A stretch of 64,000 bases of DNA from Fortiea sp. LEGE XX443 (GTDB taxonomy: Bacteria; Cyanobacteriota; Cyanobacteriia; Cyanobacteriales; Nostocaceae): assembly GCF_015206815.1 (NCBI RefSeq), contig NZ_JADEXZ010000018.1, positions 18,229 through 82,228 of the forward strand. Direction: 5' to 3'. Within the stretch, counting starts at the first letter, position 1, and each line of letters begins with the position of its first letter. Below the pieces are notes generated by a model that saw nothing but the letters and a program-made list of their open reading frames with translations, had not been told where the DNA came from and made no database searches. Shown one piece after another: positions 1-9,007 of this stretch. The translations under genes were made by a program, and so were the position numbers.

Positions 1-1066
1 TTAGAGCAGATTTCTGACCTATATAAGGAATTTCTTCGATGGGGAAGTTATCGTTATCGAGGTCATCGTAAATTAGCAGCAATTGTTTTTCGCCTAAATA
101 ATTGAGTATCTTACCGTTGTACTTACTGGCATCTGCTCCCAGACCTTGAATGCGAATTATGCCATTAAATACGGTAGCTCTGGCTAGATAAATTACAGGG
201 TCATCACGAAAAGGAACGTTAACCGTGGTGGTGGCGGTGAGATGTGCCATGCCTCTCTCGTCCATTTCCTTACTTAAAGCCATAGCTGTTTTTTCCAGTC
301 CGCGAATGGCAACGATCGCCGCCGCAACTGCCATTGTAATATCTGTCCCATCGTCAGCTATAACCTGACGGGAAGAGAGAAACTCATAATTCTCTTCTCC
401 TAGGTCATGGCGTATGCGTTGATGTACGATGTTACGTGGATTGTAATGGGTAAGTGCGCCCACAATTGCCCCACAGGCTGCACGGGGTTGTCGCCAAGGA
501 GATTCTTGGGTTTTGCCGTAGATTAGTTGTTCTTCTAAATCTAAACGTCCCACATGGGTTTTTAAATCTAGGGCGGCGAGGATAAAGGACTGGGAATTCC
601 CTTCATAAATTTGCGTGCGCCAATTTTCGTCTAATTGGTGGGCAATGGTGACATGAGCTAAGGTAGCACCATCATCAGTACCGCCACCCGTAGGGAAAAA
701 CGCCTCTGTTTTTAACTCGCCAATTTCCGATAGGGTAGCAAACCGGGAAGCAATCACATCACGATAAACTCTGGTTGACTCTCCTTGATGAATGCGATCG
801 CCACAGTTAGTATATGCCAGGGTTGTCACCACACTGGGCAAGGTCAAATCTGCCCCACAAGCTTTTAAATCAGAAATACTAGCACCGGCAAACTGTAATT
901 CATCTCGGAGTATTTGCAGGCCATTGACCAGAGTATAGCGATCGCTGACAATCTCATTCAAGTAAATGTTTTTTGAACTATCCTCCTGCCCAAATCTGGC
1001 AGATAGTTCCCAAAACTTTTTAATTCTGGCACTCGCTAAAGATGGATCAAATGTTGAAGAAGGCAT
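1..1066 (-). CDS. conserved hypothetical protein, 3' end outside window
   Basis: A reading frame without stops runs from an ATG at 1066 to the left edge, giving at least 355 residues; the C-terminus lies outside the window. I do not recognise the family. The protein looks soluble, with no signal peptide or membrane segment. It has a glycine-rich turn (FFPTGGGTDDGATLAHVTIA) near residue 125 and an Ala-rich helical stretch (MAVAAAIVAIRGLE) near residue 250. HIP1-like GCGATCGC sites and codon use match the neighbours, so it is a normal resident gene. It lies 96 bp downstream of bciB on the same strand and could be co-transcribed with it. No function is assigned. Confidence 0.8.
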   Translation of the reverse strand, partial: MPSSTFDPSLASARIKKFWELSARFGQEDSSKNIYLNEIVSDRYTLVNGLQILRDELQFAGASISDLKACGADLTLPSVVTTLAYTNCGDRIHQGESTRVYRDVIASRFATLSEIGELKTEAFFPTGGGTDDGATLAHVTIAHQLDENWRTQIYEGNSQSFILAALDLKTHVGRLDLEEQLIYGKTQESPWRQPRAACGAIVGALTHYNPRNIVHQRIRHDLGEENYEFLSSRQVIADDGTDITMAVAAAIVAIRGLEKTAMALSKEMDERGMAHLTATTTVNVPFRDDPVIYLARATVFNGIIRIQGLGADASKYNGKILNYLGEKQLLLIYDDLDNDNFPIEEIPYIGQKSAL

Positions 1067-1162
1067 GGTTTTTGGCTGTAGAGATTGGATAAGAAAACGA
1101 GAAAGCAAAAGATCAACCCAGTGAAAAACCTCTAGCAACTGTCTGTGTCTTGGTGCGAAACT

Positions 1163-2362
1163 TTAATCAGGTAACTCATACTCCCCAACAATCCGCTTGG
1201 CAAACTCTGGTACATGCGCCTCCAACTTCTCCTGATGATGCCGCTTCACATACAGATAATTTCTTGTAAAGTGCGAATCAATGGAAAACCGTGCATATTC
1301 CAAACCTTTGGGGCCGATTTTATCAATCACCACAGCCATCAGTTTTGCCACCCACATCGGTAATGTTACAGCCTTGTCGTAAGCAGGAATACCCTGTTGT
1401 ACAGCTTCTTTGCGGTTTCCTTGGGACATGACTGGCTGAGTGTCTATCTGGTCTTTTACTAAGTCCAGCATTTGTTTACCTGTATCATTTCTCACTACAA
1501 TCCATTGCCAGCCAAAGGGTGCGCCCATATAACCTACAACTAAATCTGCTAGGGAGTTGACGTAATCGAAGCAACTCATACAGGAAGGGGCGAAGACATC
1601 TTTGAGTTGATTGGTTTTTAAGCCAAAGAAGGGTACTTTCTCGATTGAGCCATCTTCATGCTTGAAGTGAATGCGGAAGTCTTGCATAAATTCGTAGTGT
1701 ACTACTGTGTCAGGCGATCGGCTGGTGGTTTCTAAGAATTTTTGCAGTCCGGCGCGGGTCACATTGTCTACGCAAGGTGTCCCTAAAACGTATAATTTTT
1801 CTAATCCCAGTTGCTTTTCTACTGCCCTGAGTGCCTGAATTTGACAACCAACACCAATTACTAATAGTCGCTTCATTCCCGATTTTTCTACCTGTTCCAA
1901 AATCGAAAGGTTGGGAGAGAGTGTTGGTTTATTTACCCGCGCTGCTAGTATTTCTGCTGGGGTACGGGCAATTACAGGCATGGGTTGGAAGCGGTCTTCT
2001 TTGGTATTTTGGACACAGACAACACCTTCTACTAAGCGGCGATTCAGCATTTCTATGGCAATGGTGCTGACAATGCCTGTCCATTGTGCGCCTTCGATGG
2101 GCTGCTGTTTCCGCGCCGCCATCATGTCTTGATGCACACCAAAGTAGAGTTCATCGGGGTTGTCGAGATGGCGAGAACGAGTGTGGGTTTGTGCTTCGAG
2201 GGTGTCTATTTGCTGATTGATAAAAGCGCAGGCTTCCTTGACATAGTGAATATAGTATGTATCACATAGTCCACATTCGCTGCACAGTTCTTTGGCAGGA
2301 CGACGACTACCGGGTTTTAAGGCTTTGGCTTTTGTATGCTTGCCAGAATCAACTGAGGTCAT
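1163..2362 (-). CDS. bciB: 3,8-divinyl chlorophyllide a 8-vinyl reductase, ferredoxin type (BciB)
   Basis: This is a 399-residue FrhB/FdhB-type (coenzyme F420 hydrogenase beta subunit) iron-sulfur flavoprotein. The cyanobacterial orthologue group includes Synechocystis Slr1923 and reduces the C8 vinyl group of divinyl chlorophyllide with ferredoxin. An N-terminal cluster motif (ELCSECGLCDTYY, residues ~25-37) is followed by the beta-subunit core (GVGCQIQALRAVEKQLG, ~170-187; GTPCVDNVTRAG, ~194-205). A second Cys group (APSCMSCFDYVNSLADLVVG) near residue 260 is typical of the family. Length is usual. It is divergent from por, with 265 bp between the starts, so two consecutive late steps of chlorophyll synthesis share one control region. 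The identification rests on family knowledge and the motifs; 7-hydroxymethyl chlorophyll a reductase is the close relative it could be confused with. Confidence 0.9.
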   Translation of the reverse strand: MTSVDSGKHTKAKALKPGSRRPAKELCSECGLCDTYYIHYVKEACAFINQQIDTLEAQTHTRSRHLDNPDELYFGVHQDMMAARKQQPIEGAQWTGIVSTIAIEMLNRRLVEGVVCVQNTKEDRFQPMPVIARTPAEILAARVNKPTLSPNLSILEQVEKSGMKRLLVIGVGCQIQALRAVEKQLGLEKLYVLGTPCVDNVTRAGLQKFLETTSRSPDTVVHYEFMQDFRIHFKHEDGSIEKVPFFGLKTNQLKDVFAPSCMSCFDYVNSLADLVVGYMGAPFGWQWIVVRNDTGKQMLDLVKDQIDTQPVMSQGNRKEAVQQGIPAYDKAVTLPMWVAKLMAVVIDKIGPKGLEYARFSIDSHFTRNYLYVKRHHQEKLEAHVPEFAKRIVGEYELPD

Positions 2363-2621
2363 ATATATAAATGTTTGTTTTATCCAGGAATCCTTTTATT
2401 ACAATACCTTTACAGCCTATAAACTTGACGATAGAAATTGAAAAAGCATTGCTGGCAGAATATTTAGATTCATGCTCTTAATATTTCGCAATAATAACTA
2501 ACTGTAAACCGAAATTTATCTGATTGTTTGTTAACAAGTATTAAGCAAAAATTGGTAGATAATCTGTATAACCCCGTGATGTAAGATCCAGGAGATAGTA
2601 AAAGGCGATAACAGAGTCTGA

Positions 2622-3590
<969 letters not shown>

Positions 3591-3751
3591 ACAGTGCTGA
3601 GTCCCCAGCTTTTAAGCAAGGTTGGGGGCGATCGCATCACACAGCCGAGAAACTTGTTAGAGTGAAAAAAACTAGAAGATAACTAACTGATTTCACACTT
3701 CAGACTTCATAATTGACTCTAACTTAAGACAGATGTAGTATTTTATTAAAT

Positions 3752-3864
3752 CGAAGGGGAGTAGCTACTGGCAGAAAGTTTCCAGCCAGTTCGTCTGAAT
3801 CAACATACTGGTGATGAACCTGGTTCAGATGTCAAATGTTAAATATTTGAAAGCGAGACCTTCA
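3752..3864 (+). promoter_or_regulatory. manganese-sensing yybP-ykoY riboswitch aptamer
   Basis: The conserved aptamer blocks are present in order: AGGGGAGTAGCTAC at 3755-3768, ATCAACATACTGG at 3799-3811, and GCGAGACCTTC at 3853-3863. P1 can form from GAAGG (3753-3757) with CCTTC (3859-3863). A variable hairpin (CTGAATC/GGTTCAG region) lies between. This is the Rfam yybP-ykoY consensus, an established Mn2+ sensor. It sits directly upstream of a UPF0016/GDT1 exporter gene, a known target class in bacteria. Confidence 0.92.
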
Positions 3865-3925
3865 CTAAGTTCACAGACAAGATGTGAGCTTGGTGAGGTC
3901 TTTTGGCTCTCTTCAAGCTCACATC
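3857..3925 (+). terminator. riboswitch expression platform: terminator with overlapping antiterminator
   Basis: GACCTTCACTAAGTTCACA (3857-3875) pairs with the complementary arm at 3883-3900 to make a long hairpin followed at once by TTTT (3901-3904), an intrinsic terminator. Its 5' arm shares CCTTC with aptamer helix P1. Its 3' arm also belongs to a perfect 12-bp alternative stem: GATGTGAGCTTG (3881-3892) with CAAGCTCACATC (3914-3925). Inferred logic: Mn2+ stabilises P1, frees the 3' arm for the alternative stem and allows read-through, an ON switch for manganese export. Confidence 0.8.
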
Positions 3926-3953
3926 GGTAAGGATTCTTCAGGAGCTTGAGAGA

Positions 3954-4574
3954 GTGATAACAGCTTTTACCGCAGGTTTATTATTAATTACCGTTTCAGA
4001 GCTTGGTGATAAAACATTTTTTATCGCTGTGATTTTGGCAATGCACCATTCGAGGCGGTTGGTGTTTGCTGGGGTGACAGCTGCCTTAGCTGCCATGACC
4101 ATCCTTTCGGTGCTATTTGGGCAAGTTGCATCTTTGCTGCCAAAAATTTACATTCATTACGCCGAAATAGCTTTGTTTCTTGCCTTCGGTATTAAGCTGT
4201 TGTACGACGCTAGTAAAATGCCTACTGCTACTTGTAATACAGATGTGGTAGAAGAAGCAGAAGCGGCTGTCAAACAAGCAGACTTGCAACTACCAAAGCG
4301 AAAAACGCCTTGGGCAATTATAACAGAAGCTTTCTTATTAACATTTGTAGCAGAGTGGGGCGATCGCACACAAATTGCCACCATTGCTTTAGCCGCTGGC
4401 AATAACCCGATTGGGGTGAGTATTGGAGCTATTTTAGGACATGCTATTTGTGCTGCGATCGCAGTTATCGGTGGTAAATTCATTGCCGGCCGTATTTCCG
4501 AACGTCAACTCACCTTCATCGGTGGATGCTTGTTTCTGATTTTTGGTGTGCTTGCTGCGGTAGAAGGCGTGTGA
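3954..4574 (+). CDS. mnx: UPF0016/GDT1 family manganese exporter (Mnx-like)
   Basis: A 206-residue membrane protein with six predicted hydrophobic segments in two homologous halves. Each half carries the family signature E-x-G-D-[KR]-[TS]: SELGDKTFF near residue 16 and AEWGDRTQI near residue 140. A charged linker around residues 90-120 joins the halves. The family (human TMEM165, yeast Gdt1, Synechocystis Mnx) moves Mn2+/Ca2+ out of the cytosol; in cyanobacteria Mnx protects from Mn excess and feeds manganese toward the thylakoid lumen. I place the start at GTG 3954 because AGGAG (3940-3944) lies 9 nt upstream. The longer frame from TTG 3903 would begin inside the riboswitch terminator. The upstream Mn riboswitch supports both function and start. 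Confidence 0.9.
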   Translation: MITAFTAGLLLITVSELGDKTFFIAVILAMHHSRRLVFAGVTAALAAMTILSVLFGQVASLLPKIYIHYAEIALFLAFGIKLLYDASKMPTATCNTDVVEEAEAAVKQADLQLPKRKTPWAIITEAFLLTFVAEWGDRTQIATIALAAGNNPIGVSIGAILGHAICAAIAVIGGKFIAGRISERQLTFIGGCLFLIFGVLAAVEGV

Positions 4575-4589
4575 TTTAAGGCAAAAGTC

Positions 4590-4629
4590 AAAAGGTAAAA
4601 GTAAAAACAGAAAATTTCTTTTACCTTTT
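4590..4629. terminator. bidirectional terminator between convergent genes
   Basis: AAAAGGTAAAAG (4590-4601) and CTTTTACCTTTT (4618-4629) form a perfect 12-bp stem, with A-rich and T-rich flanks on either side. It lies between the end of the manganese exporter gene and the end of the convergent TPR gene. Confidence 0.65.
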
Positions 4630-4635
4630 GCCTTT

Positions 4636-5484
4636 TTACTTTTTACTTGCAGGAGCAGGAGTTGGGGTAGCAGTTGCGGCTTTGTTAATTTCGTCTCTAT
4701 ATTGAGTCGGCGCTAAACCCACAGCACTATCAAACAGAGGTTTAGCTTGCGTCATTTTCCCCTGTTCTTTCAAAAGCATGGCTTTAGCTAGGACAGGGCG
4801 GAAATCCTTGGGATCTTTCTTGATGGCTTGGTCATAGACGGTAATAGCTTGAGGATAGCGTTTTTGAGCAGCATAAATATTGCCCAGTAGTACCTGCACG
4901 GCCACTACATTCACACTTCCAGGCTGAATGGTATTAGCTTGGTTAGCATTAGTTAACGTGTCTTGCAATAAGCCAATAGCTGCTTCCGGGCGTTGTTGAT
5001 CTAACAGCAGCGCCACCATACCCTGTAAAGCCTTTAAATCTCCAGGTTGAGTATCGAGAATCGTGCGATAAGCTTGGGCGGCTCCTTCTTTATCACCAAT
5101 TTGCTGCTTGGCTTGTGCTAGTAATACTCCATACTCCGACCTTTCGGGATTCAGTTTAGCTAGTTTTTCTAAAGGGGCAATTACCCCTTGAACATCACCT
5201 TGATTCAGACTTAAAAGTTGTAGCCGCGCTTGTAATACACCTTTAAGGGCAGTTTGATTTTCAGGTTCCCGTTGTAAAACCAGTTCATAGCCCCGTACCT
5301 CGTCTTGCAATTTTGATTTTTGGTCAGAGGAGGCTAAGTTACCTTGAGGACTTGCAGTATTCTGGTTTATAGATGTCGTGTTATTAAATGCGCCAATTAT
5401 GGGAACCACGGATACACCCACAAACATTAGAACTGCTAATGCCAAGATGACCCGAACTATCCAACGATTACGCGATTGAGACAC
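4636..5484 (-). CDS. TPR-repeat membrane-anchored protein
   Basis: A protein of about 282 residues with a short basic N-terminus, one transmembrane helix (VILALAVLMFVGVSVVPIIG), a Ser/Asn/Gln linker and then five or six tetratricopeptide units (for example VLLAQAKQQIGDKEGAAQAY and LLGNIYAAQKRYPQAITVY). The tail is Thr/Ala/Pro-rich (ATPTPAPASKK). TPR units bind partner proteins; the topology suggests a periplasmic or lumenal scaffold. The frame could extend to TTG 5574, but I prefer GTG 5484, which gives the compact start MSQSRNRWIVRVIL. The SD support (GGAG 12-15 nt upstream) is only moderate. The specific partner is unknown. Confidence 0.8.
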   Translation of the reverse strand: MSQSRNRWIVRVILALAVLMFVGVSVVPIIGAFNNTTSINQNTASPQGNLASSDQKSKLQDEVRGYELVLQREPENQTALKGVLQARLQLLSLNQGDVQGVIAPLEKLAKLNPERSEYGVLLAQAKQQIGDKEGAAQAYRTILDTQPGDLKALQGMVALLLDQQRPEAAIGLLQDTLTNANQANTIQPGSVNVVAVQVLLGNIYAAQKRYPQAITVYDQAIKKDPKDFRPVLAKAMLLKEQGKMTQAKPLFDSAVGLAPTQYRDEINKAATATPTPAPASKK

Positions 5485-5861
5485 AGTTTTGTAATTCTCC
5501 AGAACTTTAATGACATTATCTATTGACACAATTGGGAAATTAAAAATTTCCAAAACTTTGCGGAATACCGCCAATTGTCTGTGAATTTTATAACAAATAA
5601 CTATTTACGCTGCTAAAGTAAGTGATGACTTTAGGGGGAGCCGTCAGAGTTGTACCTATGATATGCTTCCGAAACTGGTGTCTAGACGCTAGATTAAACA
5701 TTTAGAGTATAAATGTAAATTTAGCGTTTTTAAAATTGTATTGGGCGCTCTCGTGTGGCTTTGTAGAAAACAAATATACTTTACATCAGCCGCACAAACG
5801 CTCTTTCCATCTGCTTAGTAAAATCCCACAATGGGATGTGTCTCCGCCGCAAGGAGTTTTT

Positions 5862-6896
5862 ATGAATTCCGACCTGATGCCTTCGCCTGAATCTTCTAAT
5901 TTGCCTGAGTCCAATCAACCTGAAACCAATATTGAGACGACCGCTAATGTACCAACACTAGCAGCCCCAGTCTCTGAATCGGAAAATTCAACTGTTGACC
6001 CTAGCGAGACCACCAGTGATGGGAACTTAGCCAATCGACAGCAACCGATTCCACCGCCCAGTGAACCAATGCAGTACAGAGCCATCGGCTTAGTCCGAGG
6101 TCGCTACATTGCAACTAGTGAACAGTTTACTCAAGGTACGCTCCTGACTGCTGATGGGGTGGAACTCCAAGCCGTTCTGCTCGGTCGAATTATGAGCTTA
6201 GTCAAGAACCACCTTGATTTAGAAAAAAATCATCTGTGGGTAGTTTATCCCCGGACTAAACAAGAAAACGATGCCTTACACATCCAAATCGTTGGTGTAT
6301 GGGAACCAGAAAATCTAGCTAAACAGCAAACACAAGATTCGGCGGCTAGTGAATTGCCAACAGCCGATGCTGCTGTAACTGAGAACTCTGAAGCAACTAA
6401 AAGCGACATTAAACCCTCATCAGATATTCCCGATGGTGGTTTTTCTGTGCGCGGCGAGGTAGTTTACCAGTCTTTCGATGACAAGAACTTAGTTGTCAAA
6501 ATTAAGCAGGCTCCTCGCAAACAAGATGAAAAACCCAAGTATTTTAAGCTAAAACTCAAAGGTGTCCTGACCACCAAAGCTGTGGGCAAATTTTGGGACT
6601 TCCAAGTAAAACGAGATGGCGATTTATTAGCTATAGAAACGGCTGAAGCGATCGCAGATTTGCCCAAAAAACGCAGACCACCCCTAAGAGGAGGCGGTGG
6701 TGGTGGGTTTCGTGGTGGTGGTGGCGGTGGTCGCCGGCCATTCCCTCCCAGACGCAATGGAGACAGCCAAAGCCCAAGCCCACGGCCAATCAAGAAAATA
6801 GGCGGTGGCGAAGCTTCTGCGGTGTCAAAACCCCTACCAAAAACCTCTACGCCTGCTCCTAAGCCGATTAAGCGACAAAAACCAACGCAAGAGTAG
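5862..6896 (+). CDS. glycine-rich RGG-box protein, possibly RNA-binding
   Basis: A 344-residue protein. Residues ~1-60 are acidic and Ser/Pro/Glu-rich, a likely disordered tail. A first conserved block starts at QYRAIGLVRGRYIATSEQFT (~68) and ends around HIQIVGVWEPE. After an Ala/Glu/Thr linker comes a second block (FSVRGEVVYQSFDDKNLVVK to AIETAEAIADLPKK). The C-terminus is an RGG box with two runs of six glycines beside Arg and Phe, then a Pro/Lys/Arg tail. RGG boxes bind RNA in many systems; here that is inference. Start at ATG 5862 is chosen for AAGGAG (5851-5856). The frame stays open upstream to 5736 without an SD. Confidence 0.82.
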   Translation: MNSDLMPSPESSNLPESNQPETNIETTANVPTLAAPVSESENSTVDPSETTSDGNLANRQQPIPPPSEPMQYRAIGLVRGRYIATSEQFTQGTLLTADGVELQAVLLGRIMSLVKNHLDLEKNHLWVVYPRTKQENDALHIQIVGVWEPENLAKQQTQDSAASELPTADAAVTENSEATKSDIKPSSDIPDGGFSVRGEVVYQSFDDKNLVVKIKQAPRKQDEKPKYFKLKLKGVLTTKAVGKFWDFQVKRDGDLLAIETAEAIADLPKKRRPPLRGGGGGGFRGGGGGGRRPFPPRRNGDSQSPSPRPIKKIGGGEASAVSKPLPKTSTPAPKPIKRQKPTQE

Positions 6897-6916
6897 TGCT
6901 GAGTAGTGAGTGCTGA

Positions 6917-6945
6917 GTGCTGAGTAGTTTTTTTCTACTCAGCAC
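6917..6945. terminator. bidirectional hairpin terminator
   Basis: GTGCTGAGTAG (6917-6927), seven T residues as loop, then CTACTCAGCAC (6935-6945): a perfect 11-bp stem between the convergent RGG-box and DUF39 genes. The 5' flank repeats GTGCTGAGTAGTGAGTGCTG, a short reiterated motif. Confidence 0.6.
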
Positions 6946-6951
6946 GTTGGT

Positions 6952-8121
6952 TTAAAAATCTGTCCAACGGTCTTGGGGTAAAAACGATCGCTCCATTGGA
7001 ATTGGGGCGACTGGTTCTGTCAGAGTAAAAGTGCCAGCTGCAATCCATTGTTTTAACTCTATGGCAACTTGCCGAGATAAAAACATACTGGCTAAAGGTG
7101 CAGTTCGCACAGTTTTATTTTCAATGGTGAGTCGCCCAGATTTGAGTTGGGCGTAACTCACCAAACCAAAGGTAGGACGCACGCGCCTGGGAATAGAAAA
7201 ATCGACGATTGGTGCTACTAAATCTTTGTCTTGCACTGCACAGCGTTCAACTACAACTTCGTTTAATACGGGGAATGGTACACCAACACCCAACATCAAC
7301 GAAGCCCCATAACTTTTGAAGTAACAACCACGCACCCATCGCTCTGCCATTTGCTTGGCATCCCCAATTAAGGCTAAGGTTGCAGATGGGCCGATGGGTG
7401 TACGATTGGCTAACCGCTTTTGTAAGGGGAAGTGTTGTGTACCTTCCCAAGCTATGTAGCCGATACCGCCGCCTAAGAAAATCCGCGTTCCAATACCCAC
7501 TAGTTGCAAATCGGGGTCGTTGAACAGAGGAGAAATTGCCCCTGGGTTAGAGTAGACTGCGTTTCCTAAATGGGGTTGTAAGGAACCGAGATAGGTAAAC
7601 AGTGGGCGATCGCCACCATTCACACCCACGATAAAATTTTGATAAAGGTTGCGGGGATTGAATAAATAAAACTGATTTATGGTGTCACGGGTAATTGTAG
7701 TTTCAAATGTTGCCCGTGGGTAACAATCTGTGACTTGTCCCTGCGCCCTGACGTGTACTTGTTTACCTGCAATCAAATCTTCAATAACGTGACCACCACC
7801 ACGTTCCCGGACTTCTTCTCCGTCCATTGTATCAACAGCACAACTAGCACCCAGGTATAAATCTACAGCCCCAAAACCTGTATATGCGGGTACACCATCT
7901 ATCCAACAACGGCGAATTTTGATTGGGGGATCAGTGTGTCCCAAATTAATAATCGCACCGCTGGATTCCATTGGCTCAAATGTGCCAGTGGTAATCACAT
8001 CAACTTCTTTTGCCACTTTGCTCACGCCGACTTCTGCGACTCGTGCTTTTACTTCTTCAACTGTCAAAACGACTGCACGCTGGCGGCTGATTTTCTCGTT
8101 AATTTCGGCGATCGTTCGCAT
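6952..8121 (-). CDS. DUF39 homocysteine biosynthesis protein (HcyBio family)
   Basis: A 389-residue protein of the DUF39/COG1900 family. In methanogens, DUF39 proteins take part in sulfide incorporation to make homocysteine from aspartate semialdehyde. The family features are visible: TGTFEPMESSGAIINLGHTD (~45-65), a Cys in LGASCAVDTMDG (~92), the glycine-rich ERGGGHVIEDLIAG (~106), a Cys in TDCYPRATFETTITRD (~133) and IFLGGGIGYIAWEGTQH (~213). It lacks the C-terminal CBS pair and ferredoxin partner of the archaeal enzymes, ending at residue 389. Whether the cyanobacterial form uses the same sulfur donor is unknown. It is monocistronic as far as can be seen, convergent with the RGG-box gene. 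Confidence 0.85.
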   Translation of the reverse strand: MRTIAEINEKISRQRAVVLTVEEVKARVAEVGVSKVAKEVDVITTGTFEPMESSGAIINLGHTDPPIKIRRCWIDGVPAYTGFGAVDLYLGASCAVDTMDGEEVRERGGGHVIEDLIAGKQVHVRAQGQVTDCYPRATFETTITRDTINQFYLFNPRNLYQNFIVGVNGGDRPLFTYLGSLQPHLGNAVYSNPGAISPLFNDPDLQLVGIGTRIFLGGGIGYIAWEGTQHFPLQKRLANRTPIGPSATLALIGDAKQMAERWVRGCYFKSYGASLMLGVGVPFPVLNEVVVERCAVQDKDLVAPIVDFSIPRRVRPTFGLVSYAQLKSGRLTIENKTVRTAPLASMFLSRQVAIELKQWIAAGTFTLTEPVAPIPMERSFLPQDRWTDF

Positions 8122-8271
8122 AATATACCAAATTGGGATGGGTAGGTATTTTACCTTACACAGTTTTTTTATTATGGGGTCTTCAACTGTTAACGCTTAT
8201 CTTTCCCCTGTTCCCTTTTAATAGGCTGACACAGACTTCGAGGAAGTTAAATTGCGATCGCTCTCTCACTC

Positions 8272-8300
8272 AAAAACCCAGTCATCCAGACTGGGTTTTT
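8272..8300 (-). terminator. intrinsic terminator hairpin
   Basis: AAAAACCCAGTC (8272-8283) and GACTGGGTTTTT (8289-8300) make a perfect 12-bp stem with a 5-nt loop, with U-tracts on both strands. The nearest gene end is the minus-strand small gene stopping at 8433, so it probably terminates that gene. Confidence 0.65.
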
Positions 8301-8432
8301 GATGGGTCTATATTCACCAATAGACTATAATAATCCCAAGAGGAAGAGGCTTTCTTTACTTGTTAGAGGCGATAGTGAAATCAACTAACAAGGGTATTTT
8401 ACAAGTTCATCACATCATCTGTTTACTTCAAG

Positions 8433-8699
8433 TCATGCTTGTTGGTCTATCAATTCATCATGGACTTGTGAAATCCTACTATATTCAGCCACTTTCTGCT
8501 CAGGTAAACGATTTTCTGGTATCTGCGGATCAACAAAACATCCAGCAGAAGAAGTAAAACGATTCACTTCTACTCGTAAACTTAAAGGTGTGACGTGTAC
8601 AGTAATAATTCCATCATACTTTGTCAGCACAGCTAAAAAAGTACCGAACAAAGTCAAATAAACAAAATACTTATAATAGCGATTGCTTAGTGGACTCAC
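8433..8699 (-). CDS. small single-pass membrane protein, unknown family
   Basis: A predicted protein of 88 residues. One hydrophobic segment near the N-terminus (YFVYLTLFGTFLAVLT) is followed by a polar tail. I do not recognise it. The start is set at GTG 8699 because a strong Shine-Dalgarno sequence (GGAGGGG on the minus strand) lies about 5-6 nt upstream. A longer frame from TTG 8750 would start inside an 18-bp palindrome and has no SD. An intrinsic terminator lies about 130 bp downstream. Support is the SD, hydrophobicity profile and terminator; homology was not testable here. If not a gene, it is a chance open frame in an 886-bp gap. Confidence 0.45.
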   Translation of the reverse strand: MSPLSNRYYKYFVYLTLFGTFLAVLTKYDGIITVHVTPLSLRVEVNRFTSSAGCFVDPQIPENRLPEQKVAEYSRISQVHDELIDQQA

Positions 8700-8737
8700 T
8701 TTCCCCTCCAGATCCTTAATTTGGTGATTATGAAGTC

Positions 8738-8780
8738 GGGTGTCTGCCAATATACTTTGCCAGTATATTGGCAGACACCC
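8738..8780. repeat. 18-bp perfect inverted repeat
   Basis: GGGTGTCTGCCAATATAC (8738-8755) is followed by a 7-nt spacer and its exact reverse complement (8763-8780). No U-tract follows on either side, so it is not a standard terminator. It lies between the small membrane gene and the large HTH/TIR-like gene, which are divergent, and could be an operator or the end of a small element. Confidence 0.7.
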
Positions 8781-8824
8781 AAAGATAAAGCAGACAGTTG
8801 AAGTGGTTAGCTGCTTCTGTCGCT

Positions 8825-8987
8825 AAAAGCCTCACTTAAAAGACTATGTTATTCATATAACATAGTCTTTTAAATTTCGTCAAGTAAAAGCCTCATATAA
8901 AAGAAGCATTTAAAAAACACATGTTTTTTTATGAAGAGTGGCATAAAAATGCTATCTTATCGTGAGGTGCAAATAAGTGAGGCTTTT
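8825..8987. mobile_element. 163-bp palindrome-rich element with 14-bp terminal inverted repeats (MITE-like)
   Basis: AAAAGCCTCACTTA (8825-8838) recurs as its exact reverse complement at 8974-8987. Inside are a 17-bp perfect palindrome with a 4-nt loop (8836-8852 with 8857-8873), an A6CA/TGT6 palindrome (about 8912-8929), and a second direct copy of TAAAAGCCTCA at 8885-8895, 61 bp from the first. The element ends 20 bp before the start codon of the next gene, so it forms most of that gene's leader. No coding capacity. Confidence 0.55.
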
Positions 8988-9007
8988 GTAAGTTAGCAGG
9001 TTCACAG

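Noticed and set aside
3903..3953. TTG start giving a 17-residue longer N-terminus for the manganese exporter
   Set aside because: It begins in the U-tract of the riboswitch terminator and overlaps the antiterminator stem, without an SD. GTG 3954 has AGGAG at good spacing.
6464..6793. Minus-strand ORF rich in Pro (109 codons)
   Set aside because: Mirror image of the Gly-rich coding region of the RGG-box gene on the other strand.
8360..8557. Plus-strand 65-codon ORF
   Set aside because: Opposes the small membrane gene, which has a strong SD and a terminator; no support for the plus frame.
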